Assembly: GCA_000230935.2 (NCBI GenBank)
Contig: AGIQ01000003.1
Location: forward strand, 434,001-498,000
DNA length: 64,000 nt
From: Mycolicibacterium rhodesiae JS60
GTDB lineage: Bacteria > Actinomycetota > Actinomycetes > Mycobacteriales > Mycobacteriaceae
Direction: 5' to 3'
The translations under genes and the position numbers were made by a program. The first letter of the stretch is position 1, and every line of letters begins with the position of its first letter. Of this stretch, positions 1 through 8,291 are shown one piece after another. The notes under the pieces were generated by a model. It was not told where the DNA came from and did not search any database. It saw only the letters and a program-made list of their open reading frames with translations.

Positions 1-1160
1 GCCATGTGCCGGTATTCGGTGAGCTTGCCGCCGACGATGCTGAACATGCCCGAATCGGACTCGATGACCGCGTGCTCCCTCGAGAGGTCCGACGTCCGGC
101 CCTCACCGGTATCGATCAAGGGGCGCAATCCTGCGTAGGAGCCCTTCACATCAGCGGTCGTCAGCGCGCTACCCAGCGCTGTGTTGACGGTGTCGAGCAG
201 GAAGCTGATCTCGCCGGGAGTCGGTTCCGGCACGTCGGGAATCGGCCCAGGGGCGTCCTCGTCAGTCAGCCCGAGGTAGACGCGGCCGAGCTGCTCGGGC
301 ATCGCGAACACGAACCGGTTGATCTCACCGGGGATCGGAATGGTCAGCGCGGCAGTCGGATTGCCGAACGAGGCGGCGTCGAACACCAGGTGCGTGCCCC
401 GGCTCGGCCGCAGCTTGATGGCGGAATCCACCTCGCCGGCCCACACGCCCGTCGCGTTGATCACCGCGCGCGCCGTCACGTCCAGGGTCTCGCCGGTCAA
501 CTCGTCACACAGTTGTACCGAGCTGCCGGTGGCGGCCACCGCGGACACCCGGGTCAGGACCCGCGCCCCGTGCTGCGCGGCGGTGCGCGCGACGGCGGTC
601 ACCAGCCTGGCGTCGTCGATCAGCTGGCCGTCGTAGGCGAGCAGACCGCCGTCGAGACCGTCGCGACGCACGGTCGGCGCCATCGCCACCGACTGCGAAA
701 CGCCGATCCGCCGTGACCGCGGCAACGTCGACGACTTGGTACCGGCCAGGATCCGCAGTGCGTCGCCGGCGACGAAACCGGTTCGTATCAAAGCTCGTTG
801 GGTTCGGCCCATCGACGGCAGCAGCGGGACCAGCTGCGGCATCGGCCTGACCAGATGCGGGGCGTTGCGGGTCATCAGGATTCCACGCTCGACCGCGCTG
901 CGCCGTGCGATGCCGACATTGCCGGTGGCCAGATAACGCAGGCCACCGTGGACCAGCTTGGAACTCCAGCGGCTGGTACCGAAGGCGAGGTCGTGCTTCT
1001 CGATGAGCAACACCGACAACCCGCGGCTGGCCGCGTCGAGTGCGATACCGGTGCCGGTGATGCCGGCGCCGATGACGACGACGTCGACGCGGCCGTCGTC
1101 ACCGAGATCGGCCAGTTCGGCACTCCGCCGGGCGGCATTCAGGGCAGTGAGGTCACTCAT
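1..1160 (-). CDS. glpD: Glycerol-3-phosphate dehydrogenase, FAD-dependent (3' end outside window)
   Basis: The enzyme oxidises sn-glycerol 3-phosphate to dihydroxyacetone phosphate and passes electrons to the quinone pool at the membrane. Translation from ATG at 1160 gives an N-terminal FAD-binding stretch (VVVIGAGITGTGIALDAA) at about residues 28-45, then the family motifs SSKLVHGGLRYL and INATGVWAGE. About 386 codons are visible; full GlpD proteins are over 500 residues, so the C-terminal part lies beyond base 1. The start overlaps the stop of the upstream TetR gene by 4 bases, so the regulator and enzyme are probably co-transcribed. Gene order matches M. tuberculosis glpD1 (Rv2249c), recalled rather than searched. 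Confidence 0.93.
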   Translation of the reverse strand, partial: MSDLTALNAARRSAELADLGDDGRVDVVVIGAGITGTGIALDAASRGLSVLLIEKHDLAFGTSRWSSKLVHGGLRYLATGNVGIARRSAVERGILMTRNAPHLVRPMPQLVPLLPSMGRTQRALIRTGFVAGDALRILAGTKSSTLPRSRRIGVSQSVAMAPTVRRDGLDGGLLAYDGQLIDDARLVTAVARTAAQHGARVLTRVSAVAATGSSVQLCDELTGETLDVTARAVINATGVWAGEVDSAIKLRPSRGTHLVFDAASFGNPTAALTIPIPGEINRFVFAMPEQLGRVYLGLTDEDAPGPIPDVPEPTPGEISFLLDTVNTALGSALTTADVKGSYAGLRPLIDTGEGRTSDLSREHAVIESDSGMFSIVGGKLTEYRHM

Positions 1161-1738
1161 GGGGCGAGGTATCCGTTCAGGGCGCGGGACAGTTCGGCGC
1201 TCAGCGCCTCGCCGTCGAGGATGGGTTCGACGATCTGCGCGGACTGGATGGCGGACTGCCCGATGAGCAGAACCATCGCCGACATCTTGTGGACATCCCC
1301 GGCACGGACACTGCCGTCGGCCTGTGCCGCGCGCAGTTCCTCGACGAACAGATCGATCAGGATCTGCTGGCTGGTCCCGAGGCGCCCGGCGATGTAGACC
1401 ATCGCCAGGTCGGGGGCGGAGCGCAGCACCGAGGTGATGAGTTCGTCGTCGCGCAGGCGACGGGCCACCTCGACAATCCGCTCGACCAGACCGGCGCGGC
1501 CGGGGTGGGTCGCCGGCACGGCGCGCCAGGTGCCGGTGATCCGGTCGGTGAGCAGCGACGCCACGATCGTATTGGTGTCCGGCCAGCGGCGATACACCGT
1601 CGGACGGCTCACACCCGCCCGCCGGGCGATCTCGGCCAGCGTCACGCGCTCGACCCCGAAATCGCGGACACAGCTGGCCGTGGCGGCCAGGATCCGGTCG
1701 CCGACGTCCAGCGATTCGTCGTTACTGATTGACAACAC
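1157..1738 (-). CDS. TetR-family transcriptional regulator
   Basis: This 193-residue protein has an N-terminal TetR helix-turn-helix (LAEIARRAGVSRPTVYRRWP, about residues 34-53) and a helical ligand-binding C-terminal part. The start is GTG at 1738; TTG at 1735 is an alternative. Its stop overlaps the glpD start (ATGA), and it faces the divergent flavin oxidase gene across only 17 bases, so it probably controls both directions. The position corresponds to Rv2250c of M. tuberculosis. The ligand is unknown; glycerol-3-phosphate or lipid-linked metabolites are only inference from the neighbours. Confidence 0.9.
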   Translation of the reverse strand: MLSISNDESLDVGDRILAATASCVRDFGVERVTLAEIARRAGVSRPTVYRRWPDTNTIVASLLTDRITGTWRAVPATHPGRAGLVERIVEVARRLRDDELITSVLRSAPDLAMVYIAGRLGTSQQILIDLFVEELRAAQADGSVRAGDVHKMSAMVLLIGQSAIQSAQIVEPILDGEALSAELSRALNGYLAP

Positions 1739-1744
1739 CTGTAA

Positions 1745-1750
1745 TACTGT
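1745..1750 (+). promoter_or_regulatory. Possible -10 element giving a leaderless mRNA
   Basis: TACTGT fits the mycobacterial -10 pattern TANNNT and ends five bases before the ATG at 1756. No Shine-Dalgarno sequence is visible, so transcription probably begins at or next to the start codon. The same short gap must hold the regulator's operator. Imperfect GTTAC/GTAAC arms flank it at 1721-1725 and 1749-1753. Confidence 0.3.
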
Positions 1751-1755
1751 AACGC

Positions 1756-3366
1756 ATGAGCAATGATGCCCGCACCCTCGTTCCCCCGATGGCCTGGAAC
1801 GCGTGGGGTGACCCCACGGCCGCCAAGCCCCTCTCCGACGGCATCCGGGCCCTGCTCGAGCAGGCGCTCGGGGTGACGGTCAGCGAGATCCCCGCCCCCT
1901 CCATCGACGAGGTCCAGGTGCGGCCGTCGTCGTTGGCAGACGTTCATCGAGATGCCCTCGCCGAGTTCGTGGGCGCCGACCACATCCGGACCGACGACCA
2001 GGGCCGGCTGCGGTACGCGGGCGGCAAGTCCACGCTGGACCTGTTGCGCCGCAAGCAGACCCACCAGGACGCCCCGGACGCAGTGCTGCTTCCCGGCAAC
2101 GAGGACGAGATCGCGACCGTGCTGCGCTATTGCTCGCAGCACGGCATCGCGGTAGTGCCCTTCGGCGGCGGCACCAGCGTGGTCGGCGGACTCGACCCGA
2201 TCCGTGGCGATTTCTCCGCCGTCATCTCGCTGGACCTGCGCCGCCTCGATGCGCTGCACTCGCTGGACGAGACGTCGATGCAGGCCGAGCTGGGCGCCGG
2301 GGTCACCGGCCCGGATGCCGAGCGGCTACTGGGTGAACGCGGCTTCTCACTGGGGCACTTCCCGCAGAGCTTCCGGTTCGCCACCATCGGCGGCTACGCG
2401 GCCACCCGCTCGTCCGGGCAGAATTCCGCAGGATACGGCCGATTCAACGACATGATCCGCGGGCTGACGGTGGTCACCCCGGTCGGCATTCTCGACCTCG
2501 GCCGCGCGCCGGAGACCGCCGCCGGGCCCGATCTGCGCGAACTGTTCTCCGGGTCCGAGGGCGTCTTCGGAGTGATCACCCGGGTGCGTCTGCGGGTGCA
2601 CCCGGTCCCGGAGACGACGCGCTACGAGGCGTGGTCGTTCCCCGACTTCGCCACCGGTGCGGCCGCGCTGCGTGCGGTCGTCCAGATCGGCACCGGGCCG
2701 ACGGTGCTGCGGTTGTCCGACGAGGCCGAGACCGGCGTGAACCTGGCGACCACCGGAAACATCGGCGAGCAGAGCATCACCGGCGGGTGCCTGGGGCTGA
2801 CGCTCTTCGAAGGCAGTGCCGCACACACCGAGAGCAGGCACGCCGAAACCCGCGCAGTTCTGGAAGCCCACGGCGGCACCTCCCTGGGCGAGGCCCCGGC
2901 GCGGGCGTGGGAGCACGGTCGTTTCGACGCGCCGTATCTGCGTGATTCGCTGCTGGCGGCCGGCGCGTTGTGCGAGACGCTGGAGACCGCTACCACGTGG
3001 GCCAACCTGACCGCGCTGAAGACGGCGGTCACCGAAGCGCTGACGAACTCGCTCGGCGAAAGCGGCACACCGGCGTTGGTGATGTGCCACATTTCGCATG
3101 TGTATCCCACCGGAGCATCGCTGTACTTCACCGTGGTAGCCGGCCAGCGCGGCGACGTGGCCAAGCAGTGGATGGCTGCCAAAGTCGCTGCTTCCGAAGC
3201 GATTTCACGCGCCGGCGGAACCATCACCCACCACCACGCGGTCGGCGCAGATCACCGCCCGTGGATGGCCGGCGAGATCGGCGAACTCGGCGTGAAGGTA
3301 CTGACAGCGGTCAAGCAGGCCCTCGACCCGGCGGGGATCCTGAACCCCGGCAAGCTGATTCCATGA
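1756..3366 (+). CDS. FAD-binding oxidase, alkyldihydroxyacetonephosphate synthase-like
   Basis: This 536-residue protein belongs to the FAD-linked oxidase (PCMH/VAO) superfamily. The FAD-binding loop PFGGGTSVVGGLDP is at about residues 135-148, followed by a Q-S-F-R-F-A-T-I-G-G segment and a C-terminal oxidase domain ending in DPAGILNPGKL, typical of the family. The closest well-known relatives are alkyl-DHAP synthase-like proteins and M. tuberculosis Rv2251. Lying between glpD and a diacylglycerol kinase, it suggests glycerophospholipid or ether-lipid chemistry, but the substrate is unproven. Its stop overlaps the next start by 4 bases (ATGA). Confidence 0.85.
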   Translation: MSNDARTLVPPMAWNAWGDPTAAKPLSDGIRALLEQALGVTVSEIPAPSIDEVQVRPSSLADVHRDALAEFVGADHIRTDDQGRLRYAGGKSTLDLLRRKQTHQDAPDAVLLPGNEDEIATVLRYCSQHGIAVVPFGGGTSVVGGLDPIRGDFSAVISLDLRRLDALHSLDETSMQAELGAGVTGPDAERLLGERGFSLGHFPQSFRFATIGGYAATRSSGQNSAGYGRFNDMIRGLTVVTPVGILDLGRAPETAAGPDLRELFSGSEGVFGVITRVRLRVHPVPETTRYEAWSFPDFATGAAALRAVVQIGTGPTVLRLSDEAETGVNLATTGNIGEQSITGGCLGLTLFEGSAAHTESRHAETRAVLEAHGGTSLGEAPARAWEHGRFDAPYLRDSLLAAGALCETLETATTWANLTALKTAVTEALTNSLGESGTPALVMCHISHVYPTGASLYFTVVAGQRGDVAKQWMAAKVAASEAISRAGGTITHHHAVGADHRPWMAGEIGELGVKVLTAVKQALDPAGILNPGKLIP

Positions 3367-4262
3367 TTTCCCACGTCACCGTCCTGACGAATCCGAAGTC
3401 GGGCCACGGCAGCGCGCCTCACGCCGGCGAGCGGGCGGTGGCCCGATTTCAGGAACTCGGGATCGACGTAACCGGGATCGTCGGCCGCGATGCCGTCCAC
3501 GCCCGTGAACTGGTCGACGATGCGCTCACCCGCGAGACCGACGCCCTGGTCGTGGTGGGCGGTGACGGCGTAATCAGGTTGGCTCTTCAAGCGTTGGCGC
3601 ACAGCGACATTCCGCTGGGCATCGTTCCCGCCGGCACCGGCAACGACCATGCTCGCGAGTACCGGCTGCCGACCGCTGATCCGGTGGCGGCCGTCGACGT
3701 GATCGCCGCCGGACACATCGAGACCGTCGACCTCGGGCACATCAAGGGTGCCGACGGATCGAGCACCTGGTTCGGGACGGTCGCCGCGACGGGATTCGAC
3801 TCACTGGTCAGCGATCGGGTGAACCGGATGACCTGGCCGCACGGGCGGATGCGCTACAACGTCGCGCTGGTCGCCGAGATTTCGCAGTTGCGGCCGTTGC
3901 CATTTCGGATGGTTTTCGACGGTGAGCGGGAGATCGTCGCCGACCTCACGCTGGCGGCGTTCGGCAACACGCGCAGCTACGGCGGCGGCATGCTGATCAC
4001 GCCGGGGGCCGATCACTCCGACGGAATGCTCGACATCACGATGGTGGGCGCCTCGTCGCGCACGAAGCTGATCCGGTTGTTCCCAACGGTGTTCAAGGGA
4101 ACGCACGTGAACCTTCCACAGGTCACCACTGCCCGGGTGCGCACCGTCACCGTCGACTCCCCCGGCATCAATGCCTACGCCGACGGCGACTATGTGTGTC
4201 CGCTCCCCGCCGAGATATCCGCGGTCCCGGGCGCCCTGAAAATCCTCTGTAACGCACCGTAG
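3363..4262 (+). CDS. Diacylglycerol kinase family lipid kinase
   Basis: This 299-residue protein has the DAGK catalytic signature: GGDG at residues 66-69 and the GTGND nucleotide-binding motif at residues 91-95. The C-terminal half has the beta-sandwich typical of the DagK/YegS/LCB5 fold and ends near a conserved ADGD segment. It transfers phosphate from ATP to a lipid hydroxyl, probably diacylglycerol. The ATG at 3363 overlaps the previous stop, giving translational coupling with the flavin oxidase. The corresponding M. tuberculosis gene is Rv2252, implicated in phosphatidylinositol mannoside synthesis. Confidence 0.88.
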   Translation: MISHVTVLTNPKSGHGSAPHAGERAVARFQELGIDVTGIVGRDAVHARELVDDALTRETDALVVVGGDGVIRLALQALAHSDIPLGIVPAGTGNDHAREYRLPTADPVAAVDVIAAGHIETVDLGHIKGADGSSTWFGTVAATGFDSLVSDRVNRMTWPHGRMRYNVALVAEISQLRPLPFRMVFDGEREIVADLTLAAFGNTRSYGGGMLITPGADHSDGMLDITMVGASSRTKLIRLFPTVFKGTHVNLPQVTTARVRTVTVDSPGINAYADGDYVCPLPAEISAVPGALKILCNAP

Positions 4263-4341
4263 GGGTCGCACCACTGTGGGGCGGGACGTTGACGGCGTCC
4301 ACCGAAGCAGACCCACTACAGCAAACGAGGAACCTCGCGCC

Positions 4342-4647
4342 ATGAAGAAGATGACCATCGCCACCGCATTCGTCTGCGCACTGACAGCGGCCGCGCTCTG
4401 TCCGGCCGCCACCGCGGCCGCCGATTCGACCAATGCTGCAGACGTCGTCAAGATGCTGCAGGACCAGGGTTACAACGTGCAATTCAATATGCCATCGAAT
4501 ATGCCGCTGAACAGGTGCACCGTCACCGGGGTCCATGGCCTCGTGGTGATGATGATGTCCGACGGGCACCTCATGGTGATGACCGACCAGCAGAGTCCCG
4601 GCAGCGTCTACGTCGACCTGTCCTGCGCATCCGACAGCAACAACTGA
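4342..4647 (+). CDS. Small secreted protein of unknown function
   Basis: A 101-residue protein with a classical signal peptide: MKKM, a hydrophobic stretch, then an alanine-rich cleavage region (ATAAADS) near residue 28. The mature part of about 73 residues is Met-rich and has two Cys (in NRCTV and DLSC) that could form one disulfide. ATG at 4342 is chosen because it begins the signal peptide and follows a GAGGA element. I do not recognise the family. It lies 79 bases past the lipid kinase. Confidence 0.7.
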   Translation: MKKMTIATAFVCALTAAALCPAATAAADSTNAADVVKMLQDQGYNVQFNMPSNMPLNRCTVTGVHGLVVMMMSDGHLMVMTDQQSPGSVYVDLSCASDSNN

Positions 4648-4652
4648 CGGGT

Positions 4653-5087
4653 CTAGCGCTCCAGCGCCTTCGCGCAGCCGTCCAGGATTGCGCGGAAGTT
4701 CCATGGCAGCAGGCGCGAGGTAAGCGCCTCCATCGGCTTACCTCCGCCGCGCGCCGGGTGCGTGTAGGTACTGACCCAGTCGACATGGGTGCCGTCCCCG
4801 GCCGGGGTGAACGTCAGTGTGCCGCCTTCGTGATCGAAGGCCGGAACCGATTTGACGATGAGATAGCGATAGCTGTGCGGCGGATCGTAGGCGGTGATCT
4901 CCTCACGGAACCACAGGCCGATCGCGAAGCCGGTCCGGATCGCCCCCAGGCCGGGCGGCGGCGAGTCCTTGGCCCAACCCGAAGTGACGATCAGCGGAGC
5001 CGCATTCAGGTTCACCGGGTCGGCCAGCCAGTCGAAGACCTTGTCGGTCGGCGCGAAGATCGTCTTCTCGACGTGCAGCTGGACCAT
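4653..5087 (-). CDS. SRPBCC (START/Bet v1-like) family protein
   Basis: A 144-residue protein starting MVQLHVEKTIFAPTDKVFDWLADP, the usual opening of polyketide cyclase/dehydrase-type SRPBCC proteins, with a later GDGTHVDW strand. These proteins form a deep hydrophobic pocket for lipids or aromatic ligands. ATG at 5087 is preferred; an upstream ATG at 5120 would run into the preceding gene. It lies 10 bases after the small membrane protein and is probably in one operon with it. Confidence 0.75.
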   Translation of the reverse strand: MVQLHVEKTIFAPTDKVFDWLADPVNLNAAPLIVTSGWAKDSPPPGLGAIRTGFAIGLWFREEITAYDPPHSYRYLIVKSVPAFDHEGGTLTFTPAGDGTHVDWVSTYTHPARGGGKPMEALTSRLLPWNFRAILDGCAKALER

Positions 5088-5097
5088 GGGCTTCAGG

Positions 5098-5325
5098 CTA
5101 TGTGCCGAGGCGCTGGGCATGAAGTAGACGCAGTCCGGTGCCGATCTCGCCGAGCGCGGTCACCACGATCACCCCCTGCACCGTTCCGCCGGCCATGATG
5201 AACATCGGCGAGGCCGACATTCCGCGGCGCAGGTGATCGATGACGTGCAATCCCCAGCCGGCCAGGAAGGCCCAGGCCGCTGGTCGTAGGAACGCTTCAG
5301 GAGATGTAGTTGACGGTGCCGTCAT
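5098..5325 (-). CDS. Small hydrophobic membrane protein, unknown function
   Basis: A 75-residue protein with two likely membrane segments (AAWAFLAGWGLHVIDHL and SPMFIMAGGTVQGVIVVTALG). The ATG at 5325 is preceded by GGGAG at a suitable distance. A perfect inverted repeat lies just upstream (5340-5362), so the two-gene unit with the SRPBCC protein is probably under a dimeric regulator. I do not recognise the family. Confidence 0.6.
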   Translation of the reverse strand: MTAPSTTSPEAFLRPAAWAFLAGWGLHVIDHLRRGMSASPMFIMAGGTVQGVIVVTALGEIGTGLRLLHAQRLGT

Positions 5326-5339
5326 AGGAAACTCCCTAG

Positions 5340-5362
5340 ATCTACTACAGCCGATAGTAGAT
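5340..5362. promoter_or_regulatory. Inverted repeat, candidate operator
   Basis: ATCTACTA and TAGTAGAT form a perfect 8-bp inverted repeat around a 7-base spacer. It sits 15 bases upstream of the small membrane protein start, where a repressor could block transcription. The TCTACTA/TAGTAGA half-sites also occur in the operator region at 45306-45344. Confidence 0.45.
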
Positions 5363-5426
5363 GCGGGCCTTGAGTGCGACAAGGCCCGAGGCGTACCGAG
5401 ATTCTTGTCGCACCCCAATGACATAC

Positions 5427-5442
5427 TCGAACATATGTTCGA
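5427..5442. promoter_or_regulatory. LexA-binding SOS box
   Basis: TCGAACATATGTTCGA is an exact match to the mycobacterial/Gram-positive LexA consensus TCGAAC-N4-GTTCGA and a perfect 16-bp palindrome. It contains the ATG of the 13E12/HNH gene at 5435-5437, so LexA bound here would cover the translation start and the promoter-proximal region. 13E12-family genes of M. tuberculosis are known members of the LexA regulon. Confidence 0.85.
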
Positions 5443-6796
5443 CTACGTTGCTTCGATCGAGAGTGGCGCGCGGATGGCCGCCCAGGGCGAAGGGCGGCGG
5501 CTGGCGGGGATCGCAGAGTTGGTGCGCCAGCGCTGTGGTGACGACGAACGCGCATGGTGGGCCTGCGATGAGTGGGACGCCGCCGCGGCCGAGGTCTCGG
5601 CCATCTTGGGGGTGACCCACGGCCGGGCGTCGGCACAGATGCATTTGGCGTTGTCGCTGCGCGATCGGCTGCCCCAAGTGAATGCGCTGTTGATGGCCGG
5701 GACGCTCAGCTATCGGGTGTGCGAGGCGATCGCGAACCGCACCGACTTGATCCAGGACAGCGCCACCCTGGCTTTGGTGGACGCCGAACTCGCCGGGCAC
5801 GCGGAGTCCTGGGGTCCGCTCTCGGATCTGAAACTGCAGCGCGCCATCGATGCGTGGGTGGATCGGTACGACCCGGGAGCGTTGCGCCGCAGCCGCACTC
5901 GCATGCGGGACCGCGACATCGTGGTCGATCTGCGTCACTCACGCGACGGGATGGTGGAGATCCATGGCGAGCTATCGGTCGTCGACGGTGCGGCAATCGA
6001 TCGCCGATTGGCCGCCATGGCGCACGGGGTGTGCGAGGACGATCCCCGCACCGTCGGTCAACGCCGCTCAGATGCCCTGGGAGCGATCAACGCCGGCTCC
6101 GATCATCTAGCCTGCCTATGCGGCAATCCCGACTGCCCCGCCGCAGTACCCGACGGCCGCGCGGCCAACGTCGTGGTGCACATCTTGGCGGAGTCCGAAA
6201 GACCCACCGCCAGTGGGATACTCAGTGGCAATCGCGGGATCGTGCCCGCCCCACTGCTGGCCGAACTCGTCAAGGCCGGCGCCAAGGTGCGAGAGTTGCG
6301 CCGCCCGAGTGACGACCCCGAACCCGGTTATCGACCCTCGACCGCGTTGGACGAATGGGTCCGGATGCGGGACACGACCTGCCGATTCCCCAATTGCGAT
6401 GTGCCCGCCGAGTATTGCGACGTCGACCACACCATCGCCTGGCCATTCGGCCCCACCCACGCCTCCAACCTGCGCTGCCTCTGCCGAAAACACCACCTGC
6501 TCAAGACATTCTGGACCGACTGGTCCGACCGCCAGCACCCCGACGGCACCATCACCTGGACCTCACCAGCCGGACGCACCTACGTCACGCAACCCGGCAG
6601 CCGACTCTTACTACCGCAGTGGAGCACCACCACCGCGACCTTGCCTGCACCGGTAGGCAAACCCCCACCGACCATCGGCATCATGATGCCCACCCGACGA
6701 AAAACCCGGGCAGCCCAACGGGCCTACCGCATCGCAGCCGAACGCAAACTCAACGACGCGCACGTCGCCGAACGAAACAAGCCGCCGCCGTTCTGA
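5435..6796 (+). CDS. 13E12 repeat family protein (DUF222 plus HNH endonuclease domain)
   Basis: A 453-residue protein with an N-terminal DUF222 region and a C-terminal HNH nuclease motif: CRFPNCDVP, then DVDHTIAWPFG, then NLRCLCRKHHLLKTF, about residues 317-357. Such proteins are multicopy in mycobacteria and are thought to be mobile or repeat-associated. A few Cys (CLCGNPDC) may bind another metal. The chosen ATG at 5435 lies within the SOS box; upstream codons in frame are not supported. Nuclease activity is inferred from the motif only. Confidence 0.88.
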   Translation: MFDYVASIESGARMAAQGEGRRLAGIAELVRQRCGDDERAWWACDEWDAAAAEVSAILGVTHGRASAQMHLALSLRDRLPQVNALLMAGTLSYRVCEAIANRTDLIQDSATLALVDAELAGHAESWGPLSDLKLQRAIDAWVDRYDPGALRRSRTRMRDRDIVVDLRHSRDGMVEIHGELSVVDGAAIDRRLAAMAHGVCEDDPRTVGQRRSDALGAINAGSDHLACLCGNPDCPAAVPDGRAANVVVHILAESERPTASGILSGNRGIVPAPLLAELVKAGAKVRELRRPSDDPEPGYRPSTALDEWVRMRDTTCRFPNCDVPAEYCDVDHTIAWPFGPTHASNLRCLCRKHHLLKTFWTDWSDRQHPDGTITWTSPAGRTYVTQPGSRLLLPQWSTTTATLPAPVGKPPPTIGIMMPTRRKTRAAQRAYRIAAERKLNDAHVAERNKPPPF

Positions 6797-6819
6797 GTGA
6801 AATCCACCGCGCGCTCGGC

Positions 6820-7332
6820 CTAGCCGACTCCCCGGCTCAGCCAGCTGACCTCGCCGCCGTCACCGCCATCGCGATAGGGCTCGAGCGCCTCATCCCACGC
6901 CGTGCCGAGCACCGAGTCCAACTCGGCCGCCAGGGTGTCGGCACCGGATGCCATCAGGGTGCGCAGCCGCATCTCGCCGACCATGATGTCGCCGTTGGCG
7001 CTCATCGCCCCACTCCACAGACCCAGCTGCGGGGTATGGCAGAACCGCTCGCCGTCCACACCGGCACTCGGGTCTTCGGTGACTTCGAACCGCAGGACCG
7101 ACCACGAGCGCAGCGCATTGGCCAGCCGGGCGCCGGTGCCCACGGGACCAATCCAATTGGTCACCGCACGCAGCTGCCCAGGCATGGCCGGCTGTGGGGT
7201 CCACTTCAAGTTCGCCCTGGCATTCAGGGTCGACGACAGCGCCCACTCGACATGTGGGCACACCGCTGCGGGAGAGGCGTGGACATACACCACGCCTGTC
7301 GTCGCATCGGCGAACTGGTTCGACGCACGCAT
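6820..7332 (-). CDS. DUF3145 family protein
   Basis: This 170-residue protein resembles the actinobacterial DUF3145 family (VVYVHASPAAVCPHVEWAL opening, WTPQPAMPGQLRA, conserved tryptophans). No catalytic motif or membrane segment is visible. AAGGAG lies seven bases before the ATG at 7332, which favours that start over the adjacent GTG at 7335. It stands alone, convergent with the HNH gene. Its function is unknown; I recall the M. tuberculosis homologue Rv2239c near fatty-acid synthesis genes. Confidence 0.75.
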   Translation of the reverse strand: MRASNQFADATTGVVYVHASPAAVCPHVEWALSSTLNARANLKWTPQPAMPGQLRAVTNWIGPVGTGARLANALRSWSVLRFEVTEDPSAGVDGERFCHTPQLGLWSGAMSANGDIMVGEMRLRTLMASGADTLAAELDSVLGTAWDEALEPYRDGGDGGEVSWLSRGVG

Positions 7333-7441
7333 CACCTTGCTCCTTCGGCTCTACGAGGGACGTCTTCCCCAACGACCTGGTGTTTCCGAAGATGCGATTG
7401 TGTCGTGCGTGTTTATTGTGCCTTGTGAGGCCCCTGTTGCG

Positions 7442-8269
7442 CTAGTTCGCTCCGTACACTCTCAGAACTTCATCAGAGAGCGCCGGCCACAGCGGCTTGG
7501 CCCATTCGTCGAAATCCCGATCGGTGAGCACGACCAGCGACAATGCCCGATCGGGGTCCACCCAGATGAAGGTGCCCGTCTGGCCGAAATGACCGAAGGT
7601 CCGCGCAGAGTTGGCAATGCCGGTCCAGTGCGGTGACTTGCCGCCGCGGATCTCGAAACCCAGGCCCCAGTCGTTGGGCCGCTGGACCCCGAACCCCGGC
7701 AACACCCCGCTCAGGCCCGGAAACTGCACGCTGATCGCACAATCGTGCAACGGCGCCGACACGGTCCGCGGCGCCAGCAGATCCCCCGCGAAGACCGCCA
7801 GGTCGGCCACCGTGGACGTCCCGCCGTAGCCGGCCGCCGCGGCGCCGCCCGCCAATCTCGAGGCGGCCATGCCGAGTGGTTCGAAGATCGCCTCGGCCAA
7901 GTAGCGGCTGAACTCGATGCCCGCCGCTGTTTCGATCGTCTCGGCCAGCACCTGGAAGCCGTAGTTCGAGTAGACCCGTCGCTTGCCGGGTTTGGCCATC
8001 ACCTGCGCGGAGTGCATCGACAGCCCCGAGGCGTGGGCGAGCAGATGCCGAACCGTGCTGCCCGGCGGTCCGGCCGGGGTGTCGAGCTCCACCACACCCT
8101 CTTCGATCGCGACCTGGGCCGCTCGCGCCACGAGGGGTTTGGTCACCGATGCGAGCCGAAACTGCGCCGAGGTGTCGCCGTATCCGGCGATCACCCCGCT
8201 GGGGCTGACCACTGCGGCGGCTGCGGCGGGAACCGGCCAGTCGGCGATCAGGTCGAGTGGCGTCGGCAC
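7442..8269 (-). CDS. Serine hydrolase, beta-lactamase / penicillin-binding-protein-like
   Basis: A 275-residue cytoplasmic-looking member of the class C beta-lactamase/DD-peptidase fold. The SxxK motif is SVTK (residues about 41-44), the second motif is YSN, and an HFGQTG segment takes the place of the KTG box. No signal peptide is seen, so an esterase role is as likely as one in the cell wall. It starts with GTG at 8269, 22 bases after the methyltransferase, and corresponds to the Rv2257c position of M. tuberculosis. Confidence 0.82.
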   Translation of the reverse strand: MPTPLDLIADWPVPAAAAAVVSPSGVIAGYGDTSAQFRLASVTKPLVARAAQVAIEEGVVELDTPAGPPGSTVRHLLAHASGLSMHSAQVMAKPGKRRVYSNYGFQVLAETIETAAGIEFSRYLAEAIFEPLGMAASRLAGGAAAAGYGGTSTVADLAVFAGDLLAPRTVSAPLHDCAISVQFPGLSGVLPGFGVQRPNDWGLGFEIRGGKSPHWTGIANSARTFGHFGQTGTFIWVDPDRALSLVVLTDRDFDEWAKPLWPALSDEVLRVYGAN

Positions 8270-8291
8270 AGGGCGAGCCTAGTGCGGGCGC

